Source of the DNA: a bacterium UBP17_UBA6191 | GTDB taxonomy: Bacteria > Muiribacteriota > UBA6191 | Assembly (NCBI GenBank): GCA_002422125.1 | Contig: DITF01000106.1 | Coordinates: 1-14,304 of the forward strand | Length of the DNA: 14,304 nucleotides | Direction: 5' to 3' | Part shown: piece by piece, positions 1 to 10,000 of the stretch | Layout of the letters: every line of letters starts with the position of its first letter | How positions within the stretch are numbered: the first letter of the stretch is position 1 | The notes under the pieces: model-generated | The model's database searches: none | What the model was told of the DNA's origin: nothing | What the model saw: only the letters and a program-made list of their open reading frames with translations | Program-made: the position numbers and the translations under genes

Positions 1-861
1 AATAATCGCCAGCAGGGCCAAATCCCATAAGGGAGACCGGTAATATGGATCTGAATAGGGGGAATAATAGGCTTCATACTCTGATACCGTAGTAGTTTGC
101 GAAACAGGCTCTAAATCTTTAAGCCTTTGTTCTCGCTCTTCCGCTTCAGCTTCTTTTTGCAGTTCCAGTCGATGCATATGAATTTCACGGGATAGTTTGT
201 AGCCCTGCTCAACCACATCACGAATCACGGCTTCTCCCGAAACTTTTCCCAATTCATCCTGATATCCAAGCTCCTCAAAATGCAGGGAACGATTGCAGAT
301 ATCCAGAATTTCACGAAAGATTTCACCATACACCAATCCAAATTGCCATGACTTTTCACCTAAGACCATAGTCCTGTCTTTTGGTTCACGAAATCGTTTT
401 TCCATCAAAAAAGATATAAATATGACTTCGATAGGATTCATCTTTTTGAATTCACAAACCGTAACTCTTAAATCCTGAAATCTTTCCTCGTGGATGTACT
501 GCTGAAACACATCGGCCTGATAATCAAAGAGCTTCTCGAAGCCAAATTCCCCAGCACCTAAATCGACGGCGCAGAAAACATCGTAAATCCGTAGATATTC
601 TTTGTATTTTTTGAGAAAGGTTTCATACAAGGATTTGCCTTTAGGAGTGACCACATATTGGGCCGATTCCACATCAATGTCGAGGACCCCGTGACTGGAT
701 AGAAAATCCAGCACATCTTCAAGATGAGTATCGTCGCCTTCCAGACTTGTCAAAAAAGCTCGTTTCTTCTGGATCATTTTATCCAGAATCACAATTCCGA
801 TAAGAGTGTGCTGCTCATCCTTGTGAGGCATACCATGGCGTTTGGAAAAATCTTGCTCCAT
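1..861 (-). CDS. Uncharacterised protein, winged-helix-like N-terminus (C-terminus outside window)
   Basis: I translated this reading frame directly: 287 codons stay open from an ATG at 861 down to base 1, so the C-terminus lies beyond the window. An AAGGAG Shine-Dalgarno sequence sits 10 bases before the ATG. Residues about 17-95 look like a winged helix: helices, then the segment LDFLSSHGVLDID and a beta wing ending VVTPKGKSLYETFLKKY. Residues 90-115 (YLRIYDVFCAVDLGAGEFGFEKLF) and the following alpha-helical stretch to about 230 form a second domain I do not recognise. A charged probable coiled coil (about 228-250) is followed by a Tyr/Pro-rich stretch (262-275) and a hydrophobic SPLWDLALLAII that may begin a membrane segment. 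It is divergent from the DinB-like gene. A DNA-binding role is possible from the winged-helix look, but equally the fold could mediate protein contacts; function is unknown. Confidence 0.8.
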   Translation of the reverse strand, partial: MEQDFSKRHGMPHKDEQHTLIGIVILDKMIQKKRAFLTSLEGDDTHLEDVLDFLSSHGVLDIDVESAQYVVTPKGKSLYETFLKKYKEYLRIYDVFCAVDLGAGEFGFEKLFDYQADVFQQYIHEERFQDLRVTVCEFKKMNPIEVIFISFLMEKRFREPKDRTMVLGEKSWQFGLVYGEIFREILDICNRSLHFEELGYQDELGKVSGEAVIRDVVEQGYKLSREIHMHRLELQKEAEAEEREQRLKDLEPVSQTTTVSEYEAYYSPYSDPYYRSPLWDLALLAII

Positions 862-903
862 GCCTGAAGAACTCCTTTCGATCAAGAACTACAGAACATG
901 GTA

Positions 904-932
904 TCATATTCCTTTTTCTAAGCGATCAGAAA
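904..932 (-). promoter_or_regulatory. Possible promoter of the leftmost minus-strand gene
   Basis: On the minus strand TATGAT (909 to 904) is a good -10 hexamer. Seventeen bases upstream is TTTCTG (932 to 927), a poor -35 match. Transcription would start near 897, leaving a leader of about 36 bases that contains the AAGGAG ribosome site. It lies in the divergent gap between this gene and the DinB-like gene. This is a sequence-pattern call only. Confidence 0.22.
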
Positions 933-961
933 CCAGAGTTTGTGCAACCGAAAGGGCAGTT

Positions 962-1531
962 GTGAATTTGGACCATGATGAAGAGCATCTGATAGGCAGT
1001 ATGGAGCTTGACCAGGTCATGTATGACCATTCTATTCTTCTGGAAGAACTTCAAATTAGCAAAGACTATATTCGAGCTTTTCGTGACTGTTTCAGTGATG
1101 AGGAATTGTTCCGTGTACCTTCGGGATGCTCCGCAAGTCCGGCCCAGCATATCGGGCATATGGCCTATACGCAAAAGGAGCTGGGAAAAAAGGTGGGCAT
1201 GTCCTTTCCCTTTAAGCTTGATCTGTTTGACGATGTATTTGCCACAGTGTCTTACCCTTCACCCATTGAGGAGCTTCCTAACGGAGAGGAGTTAAATCTT
1301 TTTGTGCAGGAAGTCCACGAAGTGTTTTTAAGTGAGCTCAAATATCATAAAAAACCAGAACTTTTGTTTGCAATTGTGAACCACAATTATGTGCACTCTG
1401 TATATCTGAGGGGTATGGTCCTGCGATATGGTTACGATGAACCCGTTTCAGGCCCGGCATCTCAAAGAGTTCTTGTACATATGGAATCAGCCAATTTAGG
1501 ACGATACTTTTTACCCGTGTTCGCTAACTAA
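962..1531 (+). CDS. DinB-like four-helix-bundle protein
   Basis: This small soluble protein resembles the DinB/YfiT-like superfamily, which are helical bundles with a His-based metal site; some act as thiol-dependent transferases or as the N-terminal part of EgtB-type enzymes. Counting from the GTG at 962, the family-like signatures are PSGCSASPAQHIGHMAY (H63, H66) and HNYVHSVYLRGM (H141, H145), which would supply the metal ligands; length (189 aa) suits the family. The start is uncertain. The frame is open from an ATG at 842, but that start overlaps the divergent gene and its ribosome site, and the extra 40 residues do not look like a bundle. The GTG at 962 has AAAGGG five bases upstream; an ATG at 1001 has only a weak site. 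It ends 3 bases before the rhomboid gene, implying co-transcription. The substrate is unknown. Confidence 0.72.
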   Translation: MNLDHDEEHLIGSMELDQVMYDHSILLEELQISKDYIRAFRDCFSDEELFRVPSGCSASPAQHIGHMAYTQKELGKKVGMSFPFKLDLFDDVFATVSYPSPIEELPNGEELNLFVQEVHEVFLSELKYHKKPELLFAIVNHNYVHSVYLRGMVLRYGYDEPVSGPASQRVLVHMESANLGRYFLPVFAN

Positions 1532-1534
1532 CGC

Positions 1535-2104
1535 ATGCGTATCCATTACAACGCCCCCGTAACCCTAACATTTTGTCTGGCATGCGCCTTAATCCTGTTG
1601 CTGGATTCGACCCTCATCCCATCTCTAATCAAAACCTATTTCACAACATTCCCCCAGTTTTTCCCGCTTGACATTCTGAGCTGGGTTCGGTCCGTGGGAC
1701 ATATCTTAGGTCACGCTGATATGGCGCATTTGATGGGAAATCTCACTTATCTTTTACTGCTCGGGCCCATTTTGGAAGAAAAATATGGCTCCAGAGATCT
1801 TTTAATCATGATGGTTTGCACAGCCGTGGTTACGGCCCTATTAAATGCTGTGTTTTTGAGTACAGCCCTACACGGGGCCTCAGGCATTGTGTTTATGTTT
1901 ATTCTCTTGTCCTCATTTGCCAATCGCAAAAGCGGCACCATTCCCCTGACATTTGTACTTTTAGCCACCTTATATTTAGGCACAGAAGTCGCTCAGGCCT
2001 TTGGTAACAACAATATCTCCCAATTCGCACACATTGTAGGCGGTCTGACCGGGGCATTTTTTGGCTATATTGCTGATAGTGGTAAAAACAAAGTAGATGG
2101 ATAA
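1535..2104 (+). CDS. Rhomboid family intramembrane serine protease
   Basis: This is a compact 189-residue rhomboid protease, which cleaves membrane-anchored proteins within or beside the bilayer. The catalytic features are all present: the HxxxN motif of TM2 (H65-L-M-G-N69), the serine motif GASG (S116) at the start of TM4, and the catalytic His of TM6 in AHIVGG (H166). Six membrane segments are visible at about 8-31, 65-80, 88-108, 114-129, 135-156 and 163-180, with a long L1 loop (32-64) between the first two, so it is a minimal bacterial six-helix form. The ATG follows the upstream DinB-like stop codon by 3 bases and has no clear Shine-Dalgarno sequence, so translation is probably coupled to that gene. 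Catalytic residues look intact, so it should be active. Its substrate is unknown. The classical HGASG form argues against the divergent rhombosortase subgroup. Confidence 0.9.
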   Translation: MRIHYNAPVTLTFCLACALILLLDSTLIPSLIKTYFTTFPQFFPLDILSWVRSVGHILGHADMAHLMGNLTYLLLLGPILEEKYGSRDLLIMMVCTAVVTALLNAVFLSTALHGASGIVFMFILLSSFANRKSGTIPLTFVLLATLYLGTEVAQAFGNNNISQFAHIVGGLTGAFFGYIADSGKNKVDG

Positions 2105-2116
2105 CAGGCTCTAAGC

Positions 2117-3976
2117 CTAGTATCGGTCAAATTCTTCGTCATCTCCAAAACTGATTAAGTCCTTGGCCTTAGAGCTGTGCACTTTGGTTTTTGCATTGGC
2201 CTCTAACTCATCCCAGCCCTTGGACTGGGCTTTTACGCCCTGGCGGGGTATAGTTTTGGGGGTGGCAATCTTTTGGCTTGCTGTTTTGTTACCAAGGACC
2301 TGCTTTTTAGTTTTAACAGACTCAGATTTAATGATTTTGAAGTCGCCCAAGAGTTTCTCAACCACGGTGGATTGTCGAGAAAGTTCATTGGAGGCGGCTG
2401 CTGTTTCTTCGGCATTGGCCGTGATGCTTTGTGTAACCTCTTCCACATGCACCAAGCTTTTGTTGATCTCGCTAATGCCTTTTTCCTGCTCTGTACTGGC
2501 TTGAGATATTTGATGAATCAGGTCAGCTACCTGGGAAACCCCACTGACAATTTTGTTCAGTGCCTCGGAAGTTGAATGAGCCGCATCGGTACCATTTTCT
2601 ACCCTTCGCACGGACCCATCGATAAGCTCGGCAGTTTCTTTGGCTGCTTTGGCACTACTAGCGGCTAAGTTACGGACTTCGTCAGCGACTACGGCAAATC
2701 CTTTTCCGTGTTTTCCTGCCCGAGCGGCCTCAACAGCAGCATTTAAGGCCAGAAGATTGGTTTGAAAGGCGATATCATCAATGACTCGGTTGATTTTGGC
2801 AATTTCACGACTGGATTTGGCAATGGCCTCAATAGCCTCCAAGAGTTTTGCCATTTGTTGATGTCCATTTTCTCCAAGCTGACGGGATTGCATGGCAAGC
2901 TCATTGGCTTGTTGGGCGGATTGAGCGTTAGCCTTTGTCTGAGCCCCAATTTCGACCATGGAGCTAGAGATTTGCTCCAAAGAAGATGCTTGTTTAGATG
3001 CTCCAGATGAAAGTTCTTGAGAAGCCCCATGCAACTGGGATGCCCCCGAAGCCACCTGGACCACACTTTCATGAACTTCAGAGAGAAAATGGTTCAGGTT
3101 ATTACTCATATTACTGAAGGCCTGTCCGAGCATGTCCTCGGATGAACTCAAAACCACCTGTTTTGTTAAATCCCCACTAGCAATGGATTGAGCTGCCTCG
3201 GCCTTAAGTTTTAAGCCTTCGGCCATACGGTTGAGAGTTCTGACCAAAGTACCAATTTCGTCCTCACTATCAAGCTGAATACGCATATCCAGGTTTCCCT
3301 TTTCTACAGTTGCGGCAAGTTCAGTAGCCTGTAAAAGTGGATTGCAGATTGCATTTCGAATGACGAGACTAGTGATTAACCAAGTCGCCAGAAGTACCAG
3401 TACAAAGACTGTCCACTGTAGGCTTCTTGAGGATGCCTGATCGGATAAAATTGTTGCCATTCGGGATTGCAGGGCTTGTTGAGTTTGGTCTCTCAACGCT
3501 AAAAACCGTGATTGCAGGGATTCTTTACCAATTCTTAAACTTTCAGCCTTAGAAGCACTGTCTGGTCCGTGTTGATTACGAATCATGGCAGTATAAAGTG
3601 GTATGGCCAATTCTACATGGGCTTTTAAGTCCTCCAGCAACTTGTCAAGTTCAGTGGCGGTTGATTTTGGTATTGATGGTAGCTTTAACAAGGACTCTAT
3701 ATCTTGTATCAATGCGTCCTTTTTGGGAATGCTGTCTTCAAGGGAGTCGGTTTTTCCCATCATGATAGCAGCCGTAAAATCGTGTTGAATTTCCTCAAAT
3801 TTTCCGATCAAGCGCTCAGAGTTGCGGGCAAGGGCAAAGTAGGTGCTGTCAATTAAGCGTAGCTGTTCCTCCAGATTTTTCTCGAGTCTCCATGCCAAGA
3901 TCTGAGAACCAAAATAGGCCAGAATCAACACCAGCATGCTCACCCAGATTTTTGCAGCAACATTTAAGGTTTTCAT
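2117..3976 (-). CDS. Methyl-accepting chemotaxis protein (transmembrane chemoreceptor)
   Basis: This 619-residue receptor senses an external signal and controls a CheA/CheW kinase array. Order: TM1 (about 10-28); a helical periplasmic domain of about 160 residues (29-187) resembling a four-helix-bundle sensor; TM2 (188-207); HAMP (208-259) with a second HAMP-like segment (about 260-305, containing SGDLTKQV); and the long signalling coiled coil (310-545). The hairpin tip matches the highly conserved family core: IAFQTNLLALNAAVEAARAG (402-421) then GFAVVADEVRNLA. Glu/Gln/Ala-rich stretches at 331-348 and 518-532 are probable methylation regions. A flexible Lys/Ser/Thr-rich tail (549-605) leads to an acidic end, DDEEFDRY, whose last five residues fit the CheR-docking pattern. 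GGGAGG lies 7 bases before the ATG. It diverges from the giant gene and converges on the rhomboid gene with 12 bases between stop codons. The ligand cannot be predicted. Confidence 0.95.
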   Translation of the reverse strand: MKTLNVAAKIWVSMLVLILAYFGSQILAWRLEKNLEEQLRLIDSTYFALARNSERLIGKFEEIQHDFTAAIMMGKTDSLEDSIPKKDALIQDIESLLKLPSIPKSTATELDKLLEDLKAHVELAIPLYTAMIRNQHGPDSASKAESLRIGKESLQSRFLALRDQTQQALQSRMATILSDQASSRSLQWTVFVLVLLATWLITSLVIRNAICNPLLQATELAATVEKGNLDMRIQLDSEDEIGTLVRTLNRMAEGLKLKAEAAQSIASGDLTKQVVLSSSEDMLGQAFSNMSNNLNHFLSEVHESVVQVASGASQLHGASQELSSGASKQASSLEQISSSMVEIGAQTKANAQSAQQANELAMQSRQLGENGHQQMAKLLEAIEAIAKSSREIAKINRVIDDIAFQTNLLALNAAVEAARAGKHGKGFAVVADEVRNLAASSAKAAKETAELIDGSVRRVENGTDAAHSTSEALNKIVSGVSQVADLIHQISQASTEQEKGISEINKSLVHVEEVTQSITANAEETAAASNELSRQSTVVEKLLGDFKIIKSESVKTKKQVLGNKTASQKIATPKTIPRQGVKAQSKGWDELEANAKTKVHSSKAKDLISFGDDEEFDRY

Positions 3977-3978
3977 TT

Positions 3979-4008
3979 TTGAGCCTCCCGGGAGTTATTT
4001 CCTATAAT
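3979..4008 (+). promoter_or_regulatory. Probable sigma-70-type promoter of the giant gene
   Basis: TTGAGC (3979-3984, four of six consensus bases) and a perfect TATAAT (4003-4008) are separated by 18 bases. Transcription would begin near 4015 and give a leader of about 80 bases before the ATG at 4095. A second candidate, the extended -10 TGATATGAT (4068-4076), would leave a leader of only about a dozen bases and lacks a good -35. The TATAAT is inside a CCTATA-A-TATAGG palindrome, so the same bases read TATTAT/TATATT on the other strand, suitably placed for the chemoreceptor gene. Confidence 0.42.
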
Positions 4009-4067
4009 ATAGGCGATTCCCCTAAAAAAACAGCACAAATTTGGGACGAGTGCTGCAGGAATTCCTG
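3985..4067. repeat. Cluster of short palindromes in the divergent control region
   Basis: Four perfect inverted repeats lie in 83 bases between the chemoreceptor and the giant gene: CTCCCGGGAG (3985-3994, covering most of the chemoreceptor ribosome site), CCTATA-A-TATAGG (4001-4013, covering the -10), CAGCAC (4031-4036) paired with GTGCTG (4050-4055) across 13 bases, and CAGGAATTCCTG (4056-4067). They could be regulator operators or form leader-RNA hairpins. No regulator can be named. Confidence 0.4.
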
Positions 4068-4094
4068 TGATATGATTGTTGCCTGGAGGATGGC

Positions 4095-7000
4095 ATGATA
4101 GTTCTAAGACTTCTGTTGATTGTGGTCATGGTGGGGTTTTTGCAGGCACTGCCAGTCAAGGAGAGGCTTCTAGGGCCGGGTCAGATTCCTGGGTCTTCCC
4201 ATGTGCTGATTTCTGAGGAAGAATACAAGACTATACAAAACCATCAGCTAAAACAGAAAAGTCCCAGACAGTTCAGGGATATGAGAATCGCTGTGCGTCT
4301 GGGCCAAACAGCCCTAGTTCTTGATTTTGAGGCTACAATCACAAGCCCAGAGCCCATGCAATTGTTGCCAGCAGGTTTTGCCCTGACCCAGTATTTGGGC
4401 CCCGATTTGATAGTCGACTCAGACACCTGGAAATTGGTCTCTGATGAACCCGTGCGAGTTCGTTTTGTGGCCGTGTATCCAATTTTTGAAAGTCAAAGAG
4501 ATTTGGATCTGGCTGTACCCTGGATTTATTCTCAGGCAGGGGAATTGAGCATTCAGAGTGATGGGGATTGGATGCAACCAAGGGTTTATCTAGAGTCCAT
4601 GCGAGCAGAATTTACCTTGCCTGTTGTTGTTTCAACCGAGTCGGTCAATAGCCTGCGCATACGGGCCCGTCGTCAGGGATTGGCTCAGATGGATTTAGTG
4701 AAACCGGTAGTGGTGGATACAGAAGAGGCCCCCAAGCCTCAGGTCTTTGTCGAGTCCTCACATCGTTTGCGCTTAAGCAGAAGCGAAGTGGTTTATGAGA
4801 TGGTGTCTCACTTGACAATTTCTCGCCACCCGGTTCGGGAGATTCAGGTTGTACTGCCCGCTGGCTTTGAGGTTTCTGAAGTCAGTGGTTTGGATGGTCT
4901 GGGCTTAAGTTTTGTGAAACACAGTAATTTGATTCGGTTTCATCGTGACCAAAGGGATAGGGCCACCTTTAAAATATCTGGTCGATTTGTTAGAGAAAAC
5001 CCCGACAGTGCCATTCATTTGCCGGGCTTGATTCGTATGTTGGAAGTGGCTTCACAAAGGTCATTTATGGCACTGGAGGCATCGGATGTTTTAAGAGTCC
5101 GTGAGGTTCGATTTGACCATACTGATCGAGTGTCCCGAGTTGATGTGACGGAGCTTCCCGCAGAACTAAAGCCAGAAAATGGGGAGCCCGTTTTATATGC
5201 CTGCCGTATCCTTGGGGATTCTGGATCTATTTACATTGACTCTGAGCTTTTTACCAGACTGGAGCCAATATCTTTGGTTATTTCAAGGTTTGCTGGTATC
5301 GCGAGGTTTCAGGCCGACAGAGGAGCATTGCATACCTGGACTTATGAGCTTCAGGTGGATAAACCAGGAAGTTATGAATTTGAGTTTCCCAAGCAGTATG
5401 AGTTTCGTTCGGCAAAGCTGAATGGAATGGAGGTGCAGGTCTTTTCAGAAGGCGAGGGGAAAATAGGCGTTGATCTTAAATCATCACAAATCCTGAGATC
5501 GGGGGAGAATCAAAGCTACAATCTGTTGCAGAGTCGGCAGATGATAGGCGGGCTTCAGAACCAGAAACTGGAGTTATCGCTTCTGTCTCCACCAAGTGAG
5601 GAAGAAAAGGTGAGAATAGAATTGCCTTTGCCTGTACATACACAAAATGTTCATTTTACAGTACAGGTTGAAGAAGGGGCTTTGGATGTATCTGTTCAAT
5701 CCAGTTTTGAAAATCCCGGCTGGGAGAGAGCCCAGACTTTGGTTACCCAAGGATTAAATTATGCTCGCTCCTATTGGGTTATCATTTTAGCTTTATTGCT
5801 TGTGATTCAAGTCTTTAGGCTAGGATGGATTCAGGCGTATTGGCTAGGAGAAATGAGCTTCTGGGGTTTAGTTGGAAGATTGATTCTGGGCTTGTTTCTT
5901 GGTTCGTGGTTTCTATTGCTGACCAGTCAGGTTCTGGACTATTACAATGTTGTTCCCATGCCGCAATCAGCATACACCTGGAGCAATAATCAGGGAACCC
6001 ATATTCCTGCTGGCCAGGGTTTCTTTCTTTACTCCCTGATGGGCAGAGAGGGGGGACATTGGGTGGAAGTTGATTTCGGAGCCGGAATTTTTCCCTTGGG
6101 GGTTGGTTTACAGATGTTGTTTTGCCTGTTGTGGACGGTTTTACTGGTGATAGCTCAAAATAAACACAGAAAGCTATTGGGAGTGGGACTTGGTTTTTGT
6201 GCCCTGTTTTGGATGGGAATGTATCTTTTGGGGTTTTTGAATGGCCACTGGTTTTTGGTGCAGCCGATTTTGATTGCCTTATGGGGATTGGCGGGAATTT
6301 TTTGGAAAGTTCGCAGACAGATTACGGCCCTACTTTTAATTCTTATGCCAACCTATAGTTTAGAGGTACAAGTAGTGCCTAAAGCCGACGGCAAAAGACT
6401 CCTGTTTGTTTCTGAAGCTGATTACGACTCGGTGTTTGTCAAAACTGCGGCACCATTTTATGAATACCCTGTATTTCAGAAAAGTAGTCTTGATCTGTTT
6501 GTCAGGGATAATCGTCTGTATTTAGAGATAGTATATTCAAATCCCCGTGTCAATCAGACCACCGTGGAAATGGATCCTTTTTACAGCGGATTCTTATATA
6601 CAGTCATAGAGCCCAAACCTCTGAAAATATTGCAGCATAATGACAGGCGAATTCTTGATTTTGGCTCAAAGTTACCAGATTCGTTGCGTTTGGTTTTGGT
6701 TCTGCAGGAAAATGTAGGTAGTTTGTTATCTGCTGGTCATTCGGTTCGTTTGATGGCTCCCCCGTATCCAATCAATTCGCTGCGACTTCCCTGTGACCAG
6801 TTTGTGGTTTTGACTCGTGTGCCCCAAGTGTCGACCTGCAATTTTGCCCTGCCCTCGGGCAGAGATTTTACCGTCAGCCTCAAAAAGGCCGACACCCAGA
6901 TTGTGACACAGGCTCCTACTACCACCAGAATGGAGTTTCGCGGTCTTAGAACACTAGCTAATCATAAGGTTTTAATCAAGGAGGGGCTTGCAGAACTGCA

Positions 7001-10000
7001 ATCTCGATTTCGTCTGTCTATTGAAGGCAGTCTTACCGAGGCTTTGCAGATTCGCCTGCCGGAAGGCCTTCTGATTAAATCCGTGTCTGCCAGTGGAGCG
7101 GAAATTTTGGACTGGTCCAGTTCTTTGGAAAAGGGAATGCTAGCGGTTAACTTTCGCCAAGGCACGGCTGGGCAGGTCACTTTGGATTTGGCCTCAGAGA
7201 AGGCATTGGGAACCCAGACTACGGCTTTGACTCCCTTTTCGATTCCTCAGGCTAATTCTCTGGAAAGTACCTGGAACTTTGAGCCCGAGGTGGGGCTGGA
7301 ATTTCGGCTCGATATGAGTGATGCCATGAAAAAAAGCCTCAGACAGAGAAATCCCGCCAAAACGGTTTTAGAAGTAGAAGAGATTCAGACGGAAGCTGGT
7401 TTGGATAAATCGTCGGCATTTTACATGAGTGTCGTGGCTCGAGAAGGAATTGCCACCTTCTCGGCCTTTGTCGATCTACTGGAGTTATTTGTTTATCTGG
7501 CCCCCGATGGGACCATGTATCTTAGGCGATCGTTGGTGGTTCGCAATCATGCAGAACAGTTTCTTGTGCTTAAACCGATGGAGGGTGAGGAGCTTCTGAC
7601 AGCCAGAATTCAAGGGCAGAGAGCTACCATTGGAATTCAGGGAAATAACTGGTTACTGCCGTTAAAAATGGTACTTAGTGGAGCTGGTGAGGTTGTGCCG
7701 TTTTCTATGGAGTTGACCACAAAAATTCCTACGGAGAACAACCAAAAAATTGCGATTCACCCAGCAGATTTTAGTCTTCCGATTGCCCAGGCAACGCTTC
7801 AGGCCGGTACCGATTCCTCCCGGCAACTTAAACTGGTAAATCCACATTGGCATCCAGGCGGAATGAATCCCGAATTTCAGGGAGTGTTGCCAGATTCCTT
7901 TCAGGGAAGGCTACTATCATCCTCGGCTGATATGCCAGTGCCAATCTCACAGGATTCCCTGCAAAGAATTGCCTGGTTTCTGACGCCGGCCAGTCGCAAT
8001 GTTTCTATGGATATTGAAGTTATCCCTAAAATTTCACCCAATCTCATCGCATTGTTAGCAGCGGGTTTGGCGATTTTTTGTCTTTTGCCAAGCCTTCGAA
8101 CACTCATTCCAGTTCTGTTTCTTCTACCCTGGATGGTGCAAATGCCCTTTGCCTATTCTGGGGCCGTGTTTGCTGGGGCTTTATTGATGGTTGTGTTTCG
8201 GGTGTTTAGCCAGCCACTGATATGGTTAAATCGTTTGTTTCCCGCGCTTCTGTTTTTGATCTGTAGTTGGCCTTCCAATGCCCAGGAGTGGAAGCATAAA
8301 CTTGTGGACTGGAATCAAGTAACAGAACTTAAGGGATATGAGTTAATTCCCAAGTCCCGTTTAGCTGAATTTGCGAAGTCTCAAACTAATGAAGATTCCG
8401 ATAAACCAGGCCCATTGCCAGTAATCAGCCTGGATATTATTGAAGTGAGTACCGGGGTATTAAAAATTGACCATGAAGTGTGGTTGCCAAAAAGCAACCA
8501 CAGCCAAGACTGCGTGGCCGTGCTTTTTCCAGGTCTTGTGTATCGGGATTTACCAGAACAACTGGCCTGGAGGAAACCGGATAAGGGTGATGGACTTTGT
8601 TTACCTCTAGGACCGAGTGAGCAGAAAATCGTCTTTTCAGGTTGGTATCATTTTGCGTCCTCAGAGGCTCGCATTGAATTGCCTGAGGCATTTATTCAGA
8701 TCCGATCCTTAAAGGGTAATTCGAGTTTGAAGCTATTGTCATCTCAGGGAGACAATTCCCTAACTCCCCATTATCTGTTTCGCTTAAAACATTTGCGGTT
8801 GGCTTATCAGATGGTTGAAAGGCCAACAATCGTAGAGGAAATCAAGGAATTTCAACAAATGCCGTCACAGGCAACACAGCATGTAAATTATCATTTAAGC
8901 GTAGGTACTTCTGCCCATCATCTGAGAATTTCAATGGGGGTAAGTGTTTTACATCAGTCCTTGCAAAAAGTTGTCTTGCCCATTTTTGAGGGTTTTCGAC
9001 TACATCAACTGACAATTCAGCCACCACAGCCCTTTCAGCTTTCAGGTAACACTTTGGTGTTTCCAGGCGGCATTTTAGGCAATGGAACCATTCAGCTTGA
9101 GGGCGAAATTCTGGCTACAGGTTCAGAGCTTCTGCTACCGGCACAGGATTCGGATTTGATTTCCTTAGGTGGGGAAATTGTTTTGACGGTTAGAGAAAAT
9201 CTCAAGGTAATTCCGGCAAAAAATCTGGCCTTGATAGAGCAGACCAGCAACTCAGAAGTACACAATTTAAGTGAACCAGTGCTTGGAAATTGGCGATTTC
9301 TGGGAAGTTTCCCGGGATTTTTAGCTACGATGGAGCCCTTGCCTTCTCATTCATTGGAGGAAGGGCTGGCAGAAAGCCTTTTTGTAAAAACTCTAATGAT
9401 TGGTCGTGGTCGAGTAGCCCAGGCCTATCAGGCCAGAATCCGTGTACCGGAAAAATTGGAGCTGTCCTTACCTTTACAGATTGGTACTGAGTTGATGGGA
9501 GTCTATATTAATGGAGAGCCAGCCAAGGCCTTTATGAATGATTCTGGTTTTTTGGTCATTCAGTTTCCGGTTTCTCTCTCTGATCAGGTGATTCAGTTGG
9601 AGGTAAAGCTGCTTGAAAAGGTTCAGGAGTCTAAACGCTTGTGGCTGACTTTACCAGAGTCATTAAAGGCCTTAAAAACCAACTGGGAAGTATGGTATCC
9701 CGAAGAAATACATGTTAAGGCTTTGGAAACAAATCTCAACTATGAGGATGATGAGACAAAAAAAGACTGGATTCAGGCCAATAGTTCCGAGATATTAACA
9801 GTGAATCTGTTTGTTGCCATGCTGGTTACAATTTCTGTTTGTTTGATAGGATTTTTGTTGTGGCTTCTATACAGAATCGCGGCCTTTTTGTTTTCTTCCG
9901 TTCAGGAAGTACTACAGGGGATCAAGAGCCCTGTATTTCAATTGTGGCTCAAGCGCATTGTGGGAATTTCTATGGTCGTGGCTCTAGGAGTAGTTCTTCT

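Noticed and set aside
103..114. 12-bp match AACAGGCTCTAA also present at 2103-2114
   Set aside because: One copy is inside a coding region and the other spans a stop codon, with no flanking similarity; most likely chance.
293..478. 61-residue plus-strand open frame
   Set aside because: It lies wholly antisense to the continuous leftmost minus-strand gene, with no ribosome site or recognisable protein features.
842..961. N-terminal extension of the DinB-like gene from the ATG at 842
   Set aside because: It overlaps the start and ribosome site of the divergent gene, and the added 40 residues do not resemble the family; a later start is more likely.
2106..2118. AGGCT-CTA-AGCCT hairpin between the convergent rhomboid and chemoreceptor stop codons as a two-way terminator
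   Set aside because: The stem is only 5 bp and there is no T-run on either side, so an intrinsic terminator is not supported.
3892..4098. 68-residue plus-strand frame ending in an ATGA overlap with the giant gene
   Set aside because: Its first part is antisense to the chemoreceptor N-terminus and the rest is the palindromic control region; the stop/start overlap appears accidental.
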